A stretch of 64,000 nucleotides of DNA. It comes from Scheffersomyces stipitis CBS 6054. Its lineage: Eukaryota > Ascomycota > Pichiomycetes > Serinales > Debaryomycetaceae. The stretch lies in NCBI RefSeq assembly GCF_000209165.1, contig NC_009068.1:2480001-2544000 (forward strand), written 5' to 3'. The notes under the pieces are model-generated. The model searched no databases. It saw only the letters and a program-made list of their open reading frames with translations, and was not told where the DNA came from. The translations under genes were made by a program, and so were the position numbers. This document shows positions 19,579-28,969 of this stretch, piece after piece. How positions within the stretch are numbered: the stretch's first letter is position 1; every line of letters starts with the position of its first letter.

Positions 19579-20121
19579 ATGAGTGGAATAGCATTAAAAT
19601 TGACTTCGTTGTTGGTGAGAACTGTGGCAAAACCAATTGGAACAGCTTTAAAGACACAAGCCAAACAACATGAAAGTTTCAGAAAAGCATGTATCACTGT
19701 AGCACAGACAGTACACAGTACTGACCTCCGTCTCCGGATGTCGTTGTTGGGCGAAAAGAAGATCAAAATTAGACCTTTGAATGATGCCAAAGCTGTAGAG
19801 AACGGTGCTGCTTTCTTATCTGAATTGTTTATCTTCAGCGTGGCGGGTTCGCTCATTTTTTACGAAAGTTATAGAAGTAGAAAGAAAGCTAATGATGAAA
19901 GAGATGCATTGGCTGACGATATATCGGTGTTACAGAACGAAATCGAGTTCATCAAGTCGAAACTCGGAGATATCAACATCAAACTCGATGACTACCGTAT
20001 CCCAGACGGGTTCAAGCCGAAGTATGTGAAAATTGAATCTGCTCCAGTCAAGCCTGCTCTGACTAATAACACTCAGTCCGTCATAAGCCCGGTGACTTCA
20101 TCTGCACCAACCTCAGCATAA
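19579..20121 (+). CDS. OPA3-like mitochondrial protein
   Basis: OPA3-family proteins are small mitochondrial membrane proteins linked in animals to optic atrophy; their biochemical role is unsettled. The 180-residue protein shows the family pattern: an N-terminal amphipathic segment with KLTSLLVRTVAKPIGTALKTQAKQH (split here for reading, residues 7-31), HESFRKACITVAQTVH, then a hydrophobic block AAFLSELFIFSVAGSLIFYE (about 77-96). A coiled coil (RKKANDERDALADDISVLQ onward, to about 135) and a Ser/Thr-rich tail follow. Length fits fungal homologues. Assignment to the family is firm; function is not. Confidence 0.85.
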   Translation: MSGIALKLTSLLVRTVAKPIGTALKTQAKQHESFRKACITVAQTVHSTDLRLRMSLLGEKKIKIRPLNDAKAVENGAAFLSELFIFSVAGSLIFYESYRSRKKANDERDALADDISVLQNEIEFIKSKLGDINIKLDDYRIPDGFKPKYVKIESAPVKPALTNNTQSVISPVTSSAPTSA

Positions 20122-20690
20122 ACTGTTCGTATATTCTTGTACATAGATCGACATAGAAACATTGAAGTAAGCATAGTAGCACTATTGTAGCATTGTTTAG
20201 GAATGACGAAAGTAGACGATCCAAGGACGGCCTTACTAGTAGATATTAAACTGAAAGTAGACCAAATTTAGCTTGAATAGTAGAGAGTTACTGAATAGTG
20301 AAGATTAGGCACAAACATAGTTTCTTTGCTGTCAATACCTACTGATATCATGAAGCATCTACCAAGCAAGATACGTTACCATATCTATTCAATGCTACAC
20401 CTTCAAACTATGATACATCATATTTATATAAGCAAAATAATAATAATAAGCAAACATCGCTAACAAACTGGAATAATATAGTACAACATATTTTAATCGT
20501 GAGAATAAAACAAAGCAAGAAGACAATGATCAACAGATCAACGGAAAGAAAGAAGCAAAATGAAGGCAAAACAAGGGAAAAACATCAACAATAACAATTT
20601 CAAACCATCTACCATGCTAACCTCGAAATGCACAACAATGAAATACTATGACAACGTCAAGTGACTGAACACGGCATCCAAGTCCGATTC
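20122..20690. other. Convergent 3' region between the OPA3-like gene and HTZ1
   Basis: This A-rich spacer holds the 3' ends of two converging genes, with several AATAAAA-like signals. No other feature is seen. Confidence 0.5.
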
Positions 20691-21089
20691 TTATTTCTGT
20701 TTCTTCTTTTCTACCTTCAACAACAAAGCCTTGTTGATGTGAGGCAAAACACCACCGTAGGCGATCGTGGCCTTGATCAAGTTATCCAATTCTTCATCAC
20801 CTCTGATGGCCAATTGCAAGTGTCTAGGCGTGATTCTCTTGACCTTCAAGTCCTTGGCAGCGTTACCAGCCAATTCCAACACTTCGGCAGTCAAATACTC
20901 CAACACGGCCGTCAAGTAGATGGCTGACTTGGACCCCACTCTTATCTTGTTCTGCGCGGTACGCTTCAAGTATCTCTTGATTCTACCAACTGGGAACTGC
21001 AACCCAGCTCTGGCAGAATGGGATGTGGACGACTTGGCAGCCTCTGAAGACTTACCCTTACCACCGTGGACTTTACCTTTTCCAGACAT
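20691..21089 (-). CDS. HTZ1: Histone H2A.Z
   Basis: H2A.Z replaces H2A in nucleosomes flanking promoters; SWR1 deposits it. The 132-residue protein has a lysine-rich N-tail ([19 protein letters not shown]) and the histone fold with [20 protein letters not shown]2A.Z-specific replacements are [44 protein letters not shown] (read in pieces over about 60-103) and the [13 protein letters not shown]-terminal region. There is no SQ(E/D) tail as in canonical H2A. A Reb1-type site lies 160 bp upstream. Identification is secure. Confidence 0.97.
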   Translation of the reverse strand: MSGKGKVHGGKGKSSEAAKSSTSHSARAGLQFPVGRIKRYLKRTAQNKIRVGSKSAIYLTAVLEYLTAEVLELAGNAAKDLKVKRITPRHLQLAIRGDEELDNLIKATIAYGGVLPHINKALLLKVEKKKQK

Positions 21090-21719
21090 AGTATGATATA
21101 TATATAGTTACTCGACAATTGACTTGAACAATCAGCAACCTCTGGAAATAACAAACATAAACAAGAAGAAAGTGTGAGAAAAATTAAAAAACCTGACACA
21201 GGAAATCAAAACAAATAAACGCGAATGGCTGCGAACTTTCTCGATCGGGAGGGTTACCCGGACAATCTAGCTGGGGAAATGCTCCATGTAGTGGTGGTAC
21301 AAGGTTATTGGAATTTCGAACTGGTACTGCTGGTTCGACGGTACAAATACAGATTGTACATGGATTGGTGTATTCTGTAATATTTGGGGTACGAATTTAT
21401 TTGTGTTTGAATTTAGTTCTATTGCATTCTTCTGGAATCCTGATTCCGGTCTGTTTCGCATTTTAAGTGCTGCACAATTTAGTGCGTTTCGATTGTTACT
21501 TTTGTCACAAAAATTTCGCAGCTATAAAAGCCATATACGAAGAGAGATGGCTAGCTCTTATAAATTATCGTATTTGTAGAACAGCAGCACTTCTTTTCCA
21601 ACGTTATATACATATCTAAAGTATCTGATACCGAACAACTTCAACAAGTGTACACAATGGCTTATAATATAATACATGTCTATCCAACCTAACTAAAACA
21701 TAGTCGATTATCTGCCTAC
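21090..21719. other. HTZ1 upstream region and NPR2 3' region
   Basis: It contains the HTZ1 promoter, with a TTACCCG Reb1-type site at 21252-21258, and downstream sequence of NPR2. A TATAAAAG near 21523 lies far from any start in the right orientation. A 64-codon minus frame at 21267-21461 is not convincing. Confidence 0.45.
21252..21258 (-). promoter_or_regulatory. Reb1-type site (TTACCCG)
   Basis: TTACCCG, the complement of CGGGTAA, sits about 165 bp upstream of the HTZ1 start. That is a typical position for a general regulatory factor at a housekeeping promoter. It is a motif match only. Confidence 0.4.
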
Positions 21720-23909
21720 CTACCCATTCAATACACTATACGAGCCGATCTTCTCGATATCAGCCTCCACTTCAGCCCGCGACTTCTGCAACTCCGTGCA
21801 TATACTATCGAAACACTGGTAACCCTTCAACATTTTGATGAGATTGATCATATCACGTTCCTCTTCTATTTCATCTGAATCAAGTTCATCTTCAGAGTCT
21901 AGCTCAGACTCCTCTTCGAACAGCTCCAATGCATCCTCGCTGCCTGACAGTAATGTCTCTTGTAAACCATATTTTTTTCTTGAGCTTGACGAAGTTCTAC
22001 CTTTTCTACGATATGATGTGTTTGAGGATCCACCGTCGCTAAAGTCAGAGTCAGAATCGCCCTCATTGTCGCTTTCTAGTATTATGTCATTTAGAGGCTT
22101 CACCTTTTGTGGCTTATTGAAGCTGACTTTTCTCTTTGTTTTACCTTGACTTGTTTTCAATACCTGCTCATTGACTCGAGTTTTGAGTAAATTACCTTCG
22201 CTCAGTTTGGGACGAGAAAGCACCTCTTTCTTTCTAGGTCTATGTTTTTTCCTTATTATATCCACAAGCTTGGCGTACTGCTCTTCGTCGTTGTTTTCAA
22301 TGAGACGAGTGATAGAGTTCAAAATTGGGTAGGTATGTACCCTGTAGATGATTCCTCGAAGCACACCAAAGTTGATGAATCTACGGATATCCACATTTAC
22401 CAATAGTTTACGATGTTGTATATACCACTCCTTCACTGTCTGACCCTGATTCAAAGATCGGTACAAGTAGAATAGCGTAGCCTTTGATGGAACTTTAACA
22501 GTGATAGCACCTTTACTAGCACTGTGTTCTGCCAATGGAGTCTTGGGGGACTTAGAAAGATAGGCCGAGTTCTTCGTGAAGGGAGAAACAGACGTTCCAT
22601 TGCCTAAACTGCCATTTCCAGAACCATACACTGGATTCATTCTTTTCAAGAGCGATCCTCCATATGGAGAATTGTTGTTTAAAGTGTTGAATGGTGAATT
22701 GTTGGGTGTGTTACTGAAAGATGATGTATCGTAGTTTACATCGCTTGTTATCACATATGCCTGACACTCTTCTGCCATCTTGGCATTGGATTTCAAGAAA
22801 CTTCCTATATGATTTGTAGGAGCATAAATGTTTCCGAACTGAAAGATATCTATAATTTCGATACATTTGTAGTGCATCAAGTGCTGGATACACTGTTTCG
22901 TCAAAACATAGTTTGCATCGGCTAATTCGCTGATTTTCTTGACAGAATTGAGCCCATTAATATACGGCAAGATCTTGATCATTGTTGGATCCCAGTTTAC
23001 ATCTACTAAAGAATTGAGTTTAACAGTGGCAATTGGGACCTGGAAAGCTTTGATATTAATCGGAGGAGGCAATATGGGGAAAAGCTTGATATCTACTGAA
23101 TTGGCACTATCTAGAGGAATACAGCACTCGGAGTAATTGTTCAAATCCTGATAGATCTGATTGATTAAAGACTCAATTGAGGAAAGATTGATCCTTTTCG
23201 TCTTCAGATAACCCGGGGTGTTCATATGGATATTTGTATTGGCGGTCTCTATAGCATTTGTAGTCTGCGAGGGATTATAGTTTCCATTGTAGCTCGTATG
23301 GTACGAATTCAAGTCAATACCAATATTGATATTTTGGCTATCTACGGCGTTCGAGACGTTACTCTTCTTGAAGAATGAGTTGTCCTTATCCAACTTGCTC
23401 AACATAAAATTCTGCTCCTCGAGAACCTGGAACATCTTGCCCATGCGTCTAATTGCGGGCTCGTATGGAGTCACATCTCCAATATCGTACGGAAACACAA
23501 AACAAAAGTTGAAATTGAAGGAGTTACGCGAGTACTGGTCATTTTCAATATTTACAGGATACCCAATCACCTTGAACTTGTTGATCTTGAACGATATGAG
23601 CTTGTTGCAGAGATGCGGCTTCGGTATGACATAATTTTTCACTGTGTCGAAATTGAAGAGAGTATTAGCACGCTCATTAACTACATACTCACTTTCTTCA
23701 CCATCTGATTCATTATTGGCTGAATCTACTGTCGAGCTAACAGACATCGACGAATTGGCATGTCTGCTGTCAGAATTGCTGGCATTGACTTCGTGAATTG
23801 TGGAGATAGACCCTTCAGGAACCTGATGGACAATCTTTGTTCCCTGGGTCGGATGGAAAACCGCATAGAAAATTGCAGCTATGGGAATAAAGCCGTCAGA
23901 GTTTTCCAT
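21720..23909 (-). CDS. NPR2: Nitrogen permease regulator 2 (SEACIT/GATOR1 subunit)
   Basis: Npr2 with Npr3 and Iml1 forms the GTPase-activating complex that restrains TORC1 when amino acids are scarce. The 729-residue protein opens with the longin-type segment IPIAAIFYAVFHPTQGTKIVHQVPEG (about 7-32). Conserved blocks follow: VKNYVIPKPHLCNKLISF, FNFCFVFPYD, YEPAIRRMGKMFQVLE, and later LPYINGLNSVKKISELADAN. The C-terminal winged-helix part has LMHYKCIEIIDIFQFGNIY and LLVNVDIRRFINFGVLRGIIYRVHTYP. Asn/Ser-rich and acidic inserts lengthen it relative to S. cerevisiae Npr2 (615). Identification is secure. Confidence 0.94.
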   Translation of the reverse strand: MENSDGFIPIAAIFYAVFHPTQGTKIVHQVPEGSISTIHEVNASNSDSRHANSSMSVSSTVDSANNESDGEESEYVVNERANTLFNFDTVKNYVIPKPHLCNKLISFKINKFKVIGYPVNIENDQYSRNSFNFNFCFVFPYDIGDVTPYEPAIRRMGKMFQVLEEQNFMLSKLDKDNSFFKKSNVSNAVDSQNINIGIDLNSYHTSYNGNYNPSQTTNAIETANTNIHMNTPGYLKTKRINLSSIESLINQIYQDLNNYSECCIPLDSANSVDIKLFPILPPPINIKAFQVPIATVKLNSLVDVNWDPTMIKILPYINGLNSVKKISELADANYVLTKQCIQHLMHYKCIEIIDIFQFGNIYAPTNHIGSFLKSNAKMAEECQAYVITSDVNYDTSSFSNTPNNSPFNTLNNNSPYGGSLLKRMNPVYGSGNGSLGNGTSVSPFTKNSAYLSKSPKTPLAEHSASKGAITVKVPSKATLFYLYRSLNQGQTVKEWYIQHRKLLVNVDIRRFINFGVLRGIIYRVHTYPILNSITRLIENNDEEQYAKLVDIIRKKHRPRKKEVLSRPKLSEGNLLKTRVNEQVLKTSQGKTKRKVSFNKPQKVKPLNDIILESDNEGDSDSDFSDGGSSNTSYRRKGRTSSSSRKKYGLQETLLSGSEDALELFEEESELDSEDELDSDEIEEERDMINLIKMLKGYQCFDSICTELQKSRAEVEADIEKIGSYSVLNG

Positions 23910-24001
23910 TATAAGAACAATAACAATAAATAATTAACAATTAGAATCAATACAAGTAAATATAGGAGCATCTGTAGTCTGAGTATTTCAATTTGAGTAT
24001 A

Positions 24002-24013
24002 TATCACGTGATA
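24002..24013. promoter_or_regulatory. CACGTG palindrome (TATCACGTGATA) near the tRNA-Cys 3' end
   Basis: This perfect 12-bp palindrome contains the E-box CACGTG. It lies 32 bp from the tRNA-Cys 3' end and about 95 bp upstream of the NPR2 start. It is a likely target of a bHLH factor such as Cbf1 or Tye7. Confidence 0.5.
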
Positions 24014-24044
24014 AACATACAAAAAAGAGAGAAAAACTAAGGAA

Positions 24045-24116
24045 AGCTCGCACTCAGGATTGAACTAAGGACCAACAGATTTGCAATCTGCTGCGCTACC
24101 ACTGCGCCATACGAGC
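24045..24116 (-). tRNA. tRNA-Cys (anticodon GCA)
   Basis: The complete 72-nt gene reads 5' GCTCGTATGGCGCAGTGGTA on the minus strand. The anticodon loop gives GCA, the T-arm has GGTCCTTAGTTCAATCC, and the acceptor end is TGCGAGC plus discriminator T. There is no intron. A GTTTTT run follows about 10 nt beyond the 3' end. The T-loop TTCAATC is the usual yeast tRNA-Cys form with one A for G change. Confidence 0.95.
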
Positions 24117-24576
24117 TTTTCTTACAATTGTTATGTAACACTGCACTTACGATGCATCAAAATCACGTGATTTTGATCATGTGCAATGAATAACCGATCT
24201 AATATTTTTGTAATCGTCTGTATCTCAAATCAAATGCCACTGCCTGGCTTTAATGTTTTTACCACTTTTCGCTTTTTCTCCATTGTAGATCCGATTGGTT
24301 GATTTTCTTAGTTTTTCCACTGTGGACATCTCGATACGACTGCCTGTCTTACTTTGTGCCGCTTGACTAACCTGTCCTCCAGAACTGTGTTATTCCCGTC
24401 TAATCCCTATTTTTAGTCTCGTTGTTTTTTTTTCGTAGAAAGTTTCTTATCATTTGATTCTCAAATCAAATTTTTTGAAGCCAGCAAATTTTTTACGACC
24501 CGGCTGTTTTCGTTCGTGTGACTGATCACTCGCTCCTTCCATCCTATACTCCATTTCCCCAATCTGAATCCCCAAG
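24117..24576. other. RHO1 upstream region and tRNA-Cys 5' flank
   Basis: It holds a 22-bp perfect palindrome centred on CACGTG (24156-24177) and pyrimidine-rich promoter sequence ahead of RHO1. No further gene is seen. Confidence 0.5.
24156..24177. promoter_or_regulatory. 22-bp perfect palindrome centred on CACGTG
   Basis: The half-site ATCAAAATCAC is followed by its exact inverse complement. The centre lies about 50 bp upstream of the tRNA-Cys 5' end and about 410 bp upstream of RHO1. The core TCACGTGA fits bHLH factors; the extended symmetry suggests strong selection or a cruciform-capable site. Confidence 0.6.
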
Positions 24577-25173
24577 ATGGTTCCTCCTCCTGCTGAACTC
24601 CGCAGAAAGTTGGTTATTGTCGGTGACGGTGCCTGCGGTAAGACCTGTTTGTTGATTGTCTTTTCCAAGGGAACGTTCCCAGAAGTTTATGTTCCCACAG
24701 TGTTTGAAAATTACGTTGCTGATGTTGAGATTGATGGCACTGTAGTTGAATTAGCCCTTTGGGATACAGCTGGCCAGGAAGATTACGACAGATTGAGACC
24801 CTTGTCCTACCCAGACTCCAACGTCATCTTGATCTGTTTCTCTGTTGATTCGCCAGATTCGTTGGATAACGTTTTAGAAAAGTGGATTTCTGAGGTGTTG
24901 CACTTCTGCCAAGGTGTCCCTATCATTTTGGTTTGTTGTAAGGCTGACTTGAGAAACGATCCTAATGTCATTGAGCAATTGAGACAACACCAACAACAAC
25001 CAGTTTCGACCTCCGAGGGCCAATCAGTAGCTGAAAAGATTGGTGCCTATTCCTACTTGGAATGTTCTGCCAGAACCGGCCAGGGAGTGAGAGAAGTGTT
25101 TGAAACTGCCACTAGAGCCTCCTTGAGCAGAAAGGAAAAGAAGACAAAGAAGAAGAAGTGTGTTGTCTTGTAA
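24577..25173 (+). CDS. RHO1: Rho-type GTPase Rho1
   Basis: Rho1 is the essential plasma-membrane GTPase that activates beta-1,3-glucan synthase and the Pkc1 cell-wall integrity pathway. The 198-residue protein has P-loop GDGACGKT (16-23), switch I with [12 protein letters not shown] (39-50), switch [20 protein letters not shown] (63-80), CKAD (121-124) for guanine recognition and ECSA (162-165). A polybasic stretch and CVVL CAAX box follow for geranylgeranylation. A short Gln-rich insert (HQQQQ, about 138-141) lies in the Rho insert region. Identification is secure. Confidence 0.97.
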   Translation: MVPPPAELRRKLVIVGDGACGKTCLLIVFSKGTFPEVYVPTVFENYVADVEIDGTVVELALWDTAGQEDYDRLRPLSYPDSNVILICFSVDSPDSLDNVLEKWISEVLHFCQGVPIILVCCKADLRNDPNVIEQLRQHQQQPVSTSEGQSVAEKIGAYSYLECSARTGQGVREVFETATRASLSRKEKKTKKKKCVVL

Positions 25174-25521
25174 GCTTCTTTTCCGTGTCTAGAAACTAGT
25201 TTATTTGCTGAATTGGAAATTGAAAAGCTACTTGTTCTGTATTTGTTAACAACCCAATTTACATGTCAACGACTGATGAATCCTATTGCAACGGTGGACC
25301 TCCCACCTGTCTCCTACTTTTTTCTATTCCTTCTATTATAATTAGTTAATCTTTCTATTTTAATGCTTGGTTCTTGTCATTAAGTATTTTTGTTTATCTT
25401 TGATTCTATTTCAATGTATATAAGTATATACGAATGTATTCAAATCAATCTTGATTGTAGACCAGATCGACGTTTCTCTGCTAAACTTTTCTTCTATATT
25501 ATGCTATTGATGAGCTATTCG

Positions 25522-25552
<31 letters not shown>

Positions 25553-25682
25553 TAGATCGATATCTTCCAAGGATATATATCTTCTATTCATCTATTCCTA
25601 TAGACTAAATATATATGCCTTCATGCCTATGCTACTTCATTATTATCTTTAGAATCAAAAAGTAAACGATAACAATATTAGA
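25174..25682. other. Convergent 3' region of RHO1 and MSL5
   Basis: This AT-rich spacer between converging genes carries a perfect ACT trinucleotide tract at 25522-25551. No gene is recognised. Confidence 0.5.
25522..25551. repeat. (ACT)10 microsatellite
   Basis: Ten uninterrupted ACT units lie in the non-coding 3' region of RHO1 and MSL5. The length is likely polymorphic between strains. Confidence 0.95.
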
Positions 25683-27158
25683 TCAACTAGATGGTGGTGG
25701 TGGAGGTGGGACTTTGACTTCTGGTGGTGGAGGTGGGACTTTGACTTCTGGTGGTGGAGGTGGGACTTTGACTTCTGATGGTGGAGGTGGAGGTTTTGCT
25801 GCTGAAGGTGGTGGTGGCGGTTTAACTGAAGGTGGTGGTGGTGGTGGAAATCCAGTGGCTGGAGGAGGTGGAGGAGCAGGAGGTTTGATTCCTACAGGTA
25901 GCGGTGGAACAATTCCTGAAGTAGGCTTTGGAGGAGCTGGTAAGCTTGCAATACCAGAAACTGACGAAGAAGCACTTTGCCATGGTGGTAATACTTCTTC
26001 GACTTTTTGCTTCTTCCATGGAGGTAATACTTCTTGAGATTGCAATGGCTCTTGATATGAAGTTCTGGCAGTTCCAGTATAAGAATCAGTTCCTGGAGGA
26101 TATCTGTCAGGTTTAACTTTACAGTCTCTGGCATAATGACCAATGCCTCCACAGGATTTGCATACTATTTGAGAGATATCTAATCCTTTTCTCTGGACAC
26201 GGGCCTCTGGGTTATATGGCTTTGTTTCTCTTAAAGTCCCGTTCAACACAGCTAACTCTCGTAATTGTCCTCGCTTCAAATCATTTTGTCCTACAGGTGA
26301 AGAAATGGCCTTTTCTATCACTTCATTGGCTAATTTGATAGCTATAGCGATCTTATGTTGAGCATCTGCTGTTATGAGTACATGCATATCATCTGTGTTG
26401 GAGTCTAGAGTAGGATTTGAGAACGACGTTGACGTCATTTCTCCACCGGTATCGTCATCATCAGTAGCCGATTTTCCATCTTTGACCGACCCCTTTCCTC
26501 TCAACTGCATTCTGGCACCACTCTCCTCTTGCATCTGTCTCAAGGTGTTACCTCTGGGTCCAAGCAAGAGACCCATAAAGTTGATATCCGGGTAGTCCTT
26601 TACGGGGATATAGAGCTTTTCTACCGTTTTAGCTGGTTTTCTATAATCTGCTGGTGGCACATAGTTTTTGATTCTACTAGCTACCTCTTCCACTAAGAAG
26701 TTTCTTTCCTTCTCGAGCATTGCTACAGTGCGCAACTCTCTGGTATTTATACGATTTCCGAAATTGTCATACTTGGGAGGAGGAGATGGTTCTCGCTTGA
26801 AATGGGGATTCTGTTCAAGATTTCCAGAAGGAAGTAGCCCGAGAATGGGCTTTCGTTGCTGTTGCGCTATTCTGAGAATGGCCGAGGTTTCTTCTATTCT
26901 GAAATACTGTTGGTAGGCGTCTGCTTGTTCTTGAGTCAAGTGTCCTGTTATGATGGTATCTAGCCTTATGGAGTCAAATTTCTTGTATCTCGAAGGTTTT
27001 CCAGCCCATCTGGTGGCCAAAGAATCGTCAACCACGGGAGTTGGAGCTTTCATTGTGATGCTCTCCGCAGAATCATCATGGGTATAGTTTCTCACAGGAG
27101 CTCTACCCCGTGCCAGAAAATTTTCTGGACCGTCGAATCTTCTACGATATCCAGACAT
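25683..27158 (-). CDS. MSL5: Branch-point-binding protein (SF1/BBP)
   Basis: Msl5 recognises the UACUAAC branch site in pre-mRNA during commitment-complex formation. The 491-residue protein has a conserved N-terminal part (TRWAGKPSRYKKFDSIRLDT, 49-68, with the SF1 helix-hairpin region TIITGHLTQEQADAYQQYFRIEE after it). A KH domain follows with the GPRGNTLRQMQEESGA loop (200-215), then the QUA2-like region and one CCHC zinc knuckle CKSCGGIGHYARDC (333-346). The C-terminal 90 residues are proline-rich and include three copies of EVKVPPPPP. The family has a similar proline-rich tail. It lies near CLF1, another splicing gene, but is not co-transcribed with it. Confidence 0.96.
   Translation of the reverse strand: MSGYRRRFDGPENFLARGRAPVRNYTHDDSAESITMKAPTPVVDDSLATRWAGKPSRYKKFDSIRLDTIITGHLTQEQADAYQQYFRIEETSAILRIAQQQRKPILGLLPSGNLEQNPHFKREPSPPPKYDNFGNRINTRELRTVAMLEKERNFLVEEVASRIKNYVPPADYRKPAKTVEKLYIPVKDYPDINFMGLLLGPRGNTLRQMQEESGARMQLRGKGSVKDGKSATDDDDTGGEMTSTSFSNPTLDSNTDDMHVLITADAQHKIAIAIKLANEVIEKAISSPVGQNDLKRGQLRELAVLNGTLRETKPYNPEARVQRKGLDISQIVCKSCGGIGHYARDCKVKPDRYPPGTDSYTGTARTSYQEPLQSQEVLPPWKKQKVEEVLPPWQSASSSVSGIASLPAPPKPTSGIVPPLPVGIKPPAPPPPPATGFPPPPPPSVKPPPPPSAAKPPPPPSEVKVPPPPPEVKVPPPPPEVKVPPPPPPSS
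25696..25776. repeat. 27-bp in-frame coding repeat, three copies, in MSL5
   Basis: Three near-identical 27-bp units (starts 25696, 25723, 25750) encode EVKVPPPPP at the extreme C-terminus of Msl5. A diverged fourth unit follows. Nucleotide identity beyond what the protein requires points to recent expansion. Confidence 0.9.
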
Positions 27159-27480
27159 CAGTAGATTATATAATGGATTTCAGAGTAAAGAAAGACTGCA
27201 ATAGTTGTGGTGGTAGAAGAATGGCGGTATTCAGAGAAGACTCGCTATAATAGTTTAGCAATCCTACACTACATGCTGGAAAATGTCGTTATGTAATTTA
27301 TCACGTAAGCGATGCCACCTTGAATTAATGGTCTACTAAACATATAGGTTGTTCGAAGTCATTGACTAGATGATTGCATTTGTAATGCTGTCTATAAAGC
27401 TCTATATGTAATGCTGTCTATGAAATGTCGTGTGCTCACTTTATTATGAAGAAATTGAGTTCGTATGTCTAGTAGTTTCA
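27159..27480. other. Spacer between MSL5 start and MTQ2 stop
   Basis: This holds the MSL5 promoter region and MTQ2 3' end. A short direct repeat, TATGTAATGCTGTCTAT-like, occurs twice near 27379-27422. Nothing else is recognised. Confidence 0.45.
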
Positions 27481-28179
27481 TCATAGCCTTTGGAACCTCA
27501 ATACACAGAGCACTTCCCAGCCTGCTTTCCTCTGGATAATCTCCTTAACTTTCCAACCCCTTTTCGTCATCTCGTTAGCTACGAAGTCTGGTTTATTTCT
27601 GGCACAGAATAGGATGTAAGCCACTCCATTTTCAGCTAAAATCGAGTCTAGCAGATCCAAAACTTTCCAGGTAATCACCATTCCATCTTCACCTCCAAGA
27701 AGAGCTAAATCAAGCCACGTAGAGTCATCTTCCTTGTTGGGTATCGTCGGCACTTCGCCAGCGGGTACATATGGAGGGTTGAATAATAGAACATCAATCT
27801 TGGGTCGTATAGCAGAAACGAGGTCCATCTGGCAGATATCTACTAGTTCGGGGGTTGATTTTTCATTCTTTGATTTTTCAGATTTTTCAGATTCAGAATC
27901 AGCATTGTTTACTTTAACTGTATGGAGTGCTGTCTTGCAGGCATGAGGATTCACATCTGTGCTGATGTATATGGCCTTCTGGAGAATGTTTTTCTGAAGA
28001 AATGTGGTGACGATACCTGAGCCCGTTCCGATCTCTGTGACTATAGGTATGGTTGTAGAGAACTTAGTAGTTAGAAACGAGAGCTCTTGCTCAAAGCAGT
28101 CGAGCAAGAGAAACGAGTCTTCCGACGGTTCGTATACTGTGTCATAATCGATGTGCTTGACCTCGGGAGTGGGAAGCAT
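27481..28179 (-). CDS. MTQ2: eRF1 glutamine N5-methyltransferase
   Basis: Mtq2 methylates the Gln of the GGQ motif in release factor eRF1 (Sup45), acting with Trm112. The 232-residue protein starts with the family sequence YDTVYEPSEDSFLLLDCFE (12-30). It has the SAM-binding GTGSG (51-55), an acidic residue at STDVNPHA (73-80) and the NPPYVP catalytic motif (134-139) diagnostic of N5-Gln methyltransferases. An SESEKSEKSKNEKS low-complexity insert (95-108) interrupts the methyltransferase fold. Length fits the family (S. cerevisiae 221). Confidence 0.96.
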   Translation of the reverse strand: MLPTPEVKHIDYDTVYEPSEDSFLLLDCFEQELSFLTTKFSTTIPIVTEIGTGSGIVTTFLQKNILQKAIYISTDVNPHACKTALHTVKVNNADSESEKSEKSKNEKSTPELVDICQMDLVSAIRPKIDVLLFNPPYVPAGEVPTIPNKEDDSTWLDLALLGGEDGMVITWKVLDLLDSILAENGVAYILFCARNKPDFVANEMTKRGWKVKEIIQRKAGWEVLCVLRFQRL

Positions 28180-28406
28180 GCTTAGTATAAAGGGATAAAC
28201 ATAGACAAAGTGAAAATTTAAGTGGAGTAGAATCTAACTCTCATTAGGTATGGCATATATTTCATAACGCATTTCTTAACTATGTATTCTTAACTATGGG
28301 ATTTTAACTATGGACTAGGAATGCGAATCTAATCAATTAGTCTAGTGAATATTTCACAGTGCGATAGAACTCAATACTTTCTTCTCTATCATTCTTCCAA
28401 CACACA

Positions 28407-28640
28407 ATGCAGGTTAAAGTCAAGACGCTAACTGGAAGAGACATCTTGGTTGATATCGAGCCTGTCGACAGAATCATCCGTATCAAGGAAATGATGGAAG
28501 AAAAAGAAGGAATTACTCCAGCCCAACAGCGATTGATTTTCAACGGTTCCCAGCTCGATGACGACAAAACCGTGCAAGAATCAGGAATTCCAGCCGGAGC
28601 TTCGTTGCACTTAGTGTTGACTTTGAGAGGAGGCTTCTAG
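28407..28640 (+). CDS. RUB1: NEDD8-like ubiquitin-related modifier Rub1
   Basis: Rub1 is conjugated to cullins to activate SCF-type ubiquitin ligases. The 77-residue protein has the ubiquitin fold signature [39 protein letters not shown] and [11 protein letters not shown] single residue (Phe) after the Gly-Gly would be trimmed by a Yuh1-type hydrolase. The NEDD8-type Ala or non-Arg state at residue 72 could not be read as decisive, since the tail reads LTLRGG, as in S. cerevisiae Rub1. No intron is visible here, although S. cerevisiae RUB1 has one. The start is divergent from MTQ2, 227 bp away. Confidence 0.93.
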   Translation: MQVKVKTLTGRDILVDIEPVDRIIRIKEMMEEKEGITPAQQRLIFNGSQLDDDKTVQESGIPAGASLHLVLTLRGGF

Positions 28641-28969
28641 ACGAACACGCTGGTGAATGGCCAATCTGATAACTCATAGAGCGAGCCTTTCCGCCACACA
28701 GAGTCTATCTCATAGCTTCTTAGATTCAATGTCAAGATTTCTCACCAGAGGCATCACTTTGTCAATATATATCATTTTCATTGAAATCTATACTGCTAAT
28801 CTAATGCTTATGCTAATTGAACTATTCCATATGTAATTGTACAATTGTGTAAATCTGCAAATTGTTCTGAAGTGTAATTGGAATATATATTTGCTGATCA
28901 TTGAATATCATGATTTATGTCTAGTAGATGTACATACATAATATATCTAAATATACTTTTTCATTAGAT
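28641..28969. other. Convergent 3' region of RUB1 and CLF1
   Basis: This AT-rich sequence separates two converging genes. No other feature is seen. Confidence 0.5.

Noticed and set aside
25714..26037. Glycine-rich frame on the plus strand
   Set aside because: It is the antisense reading of the proline-rich tail and adjoining part of MSL5.
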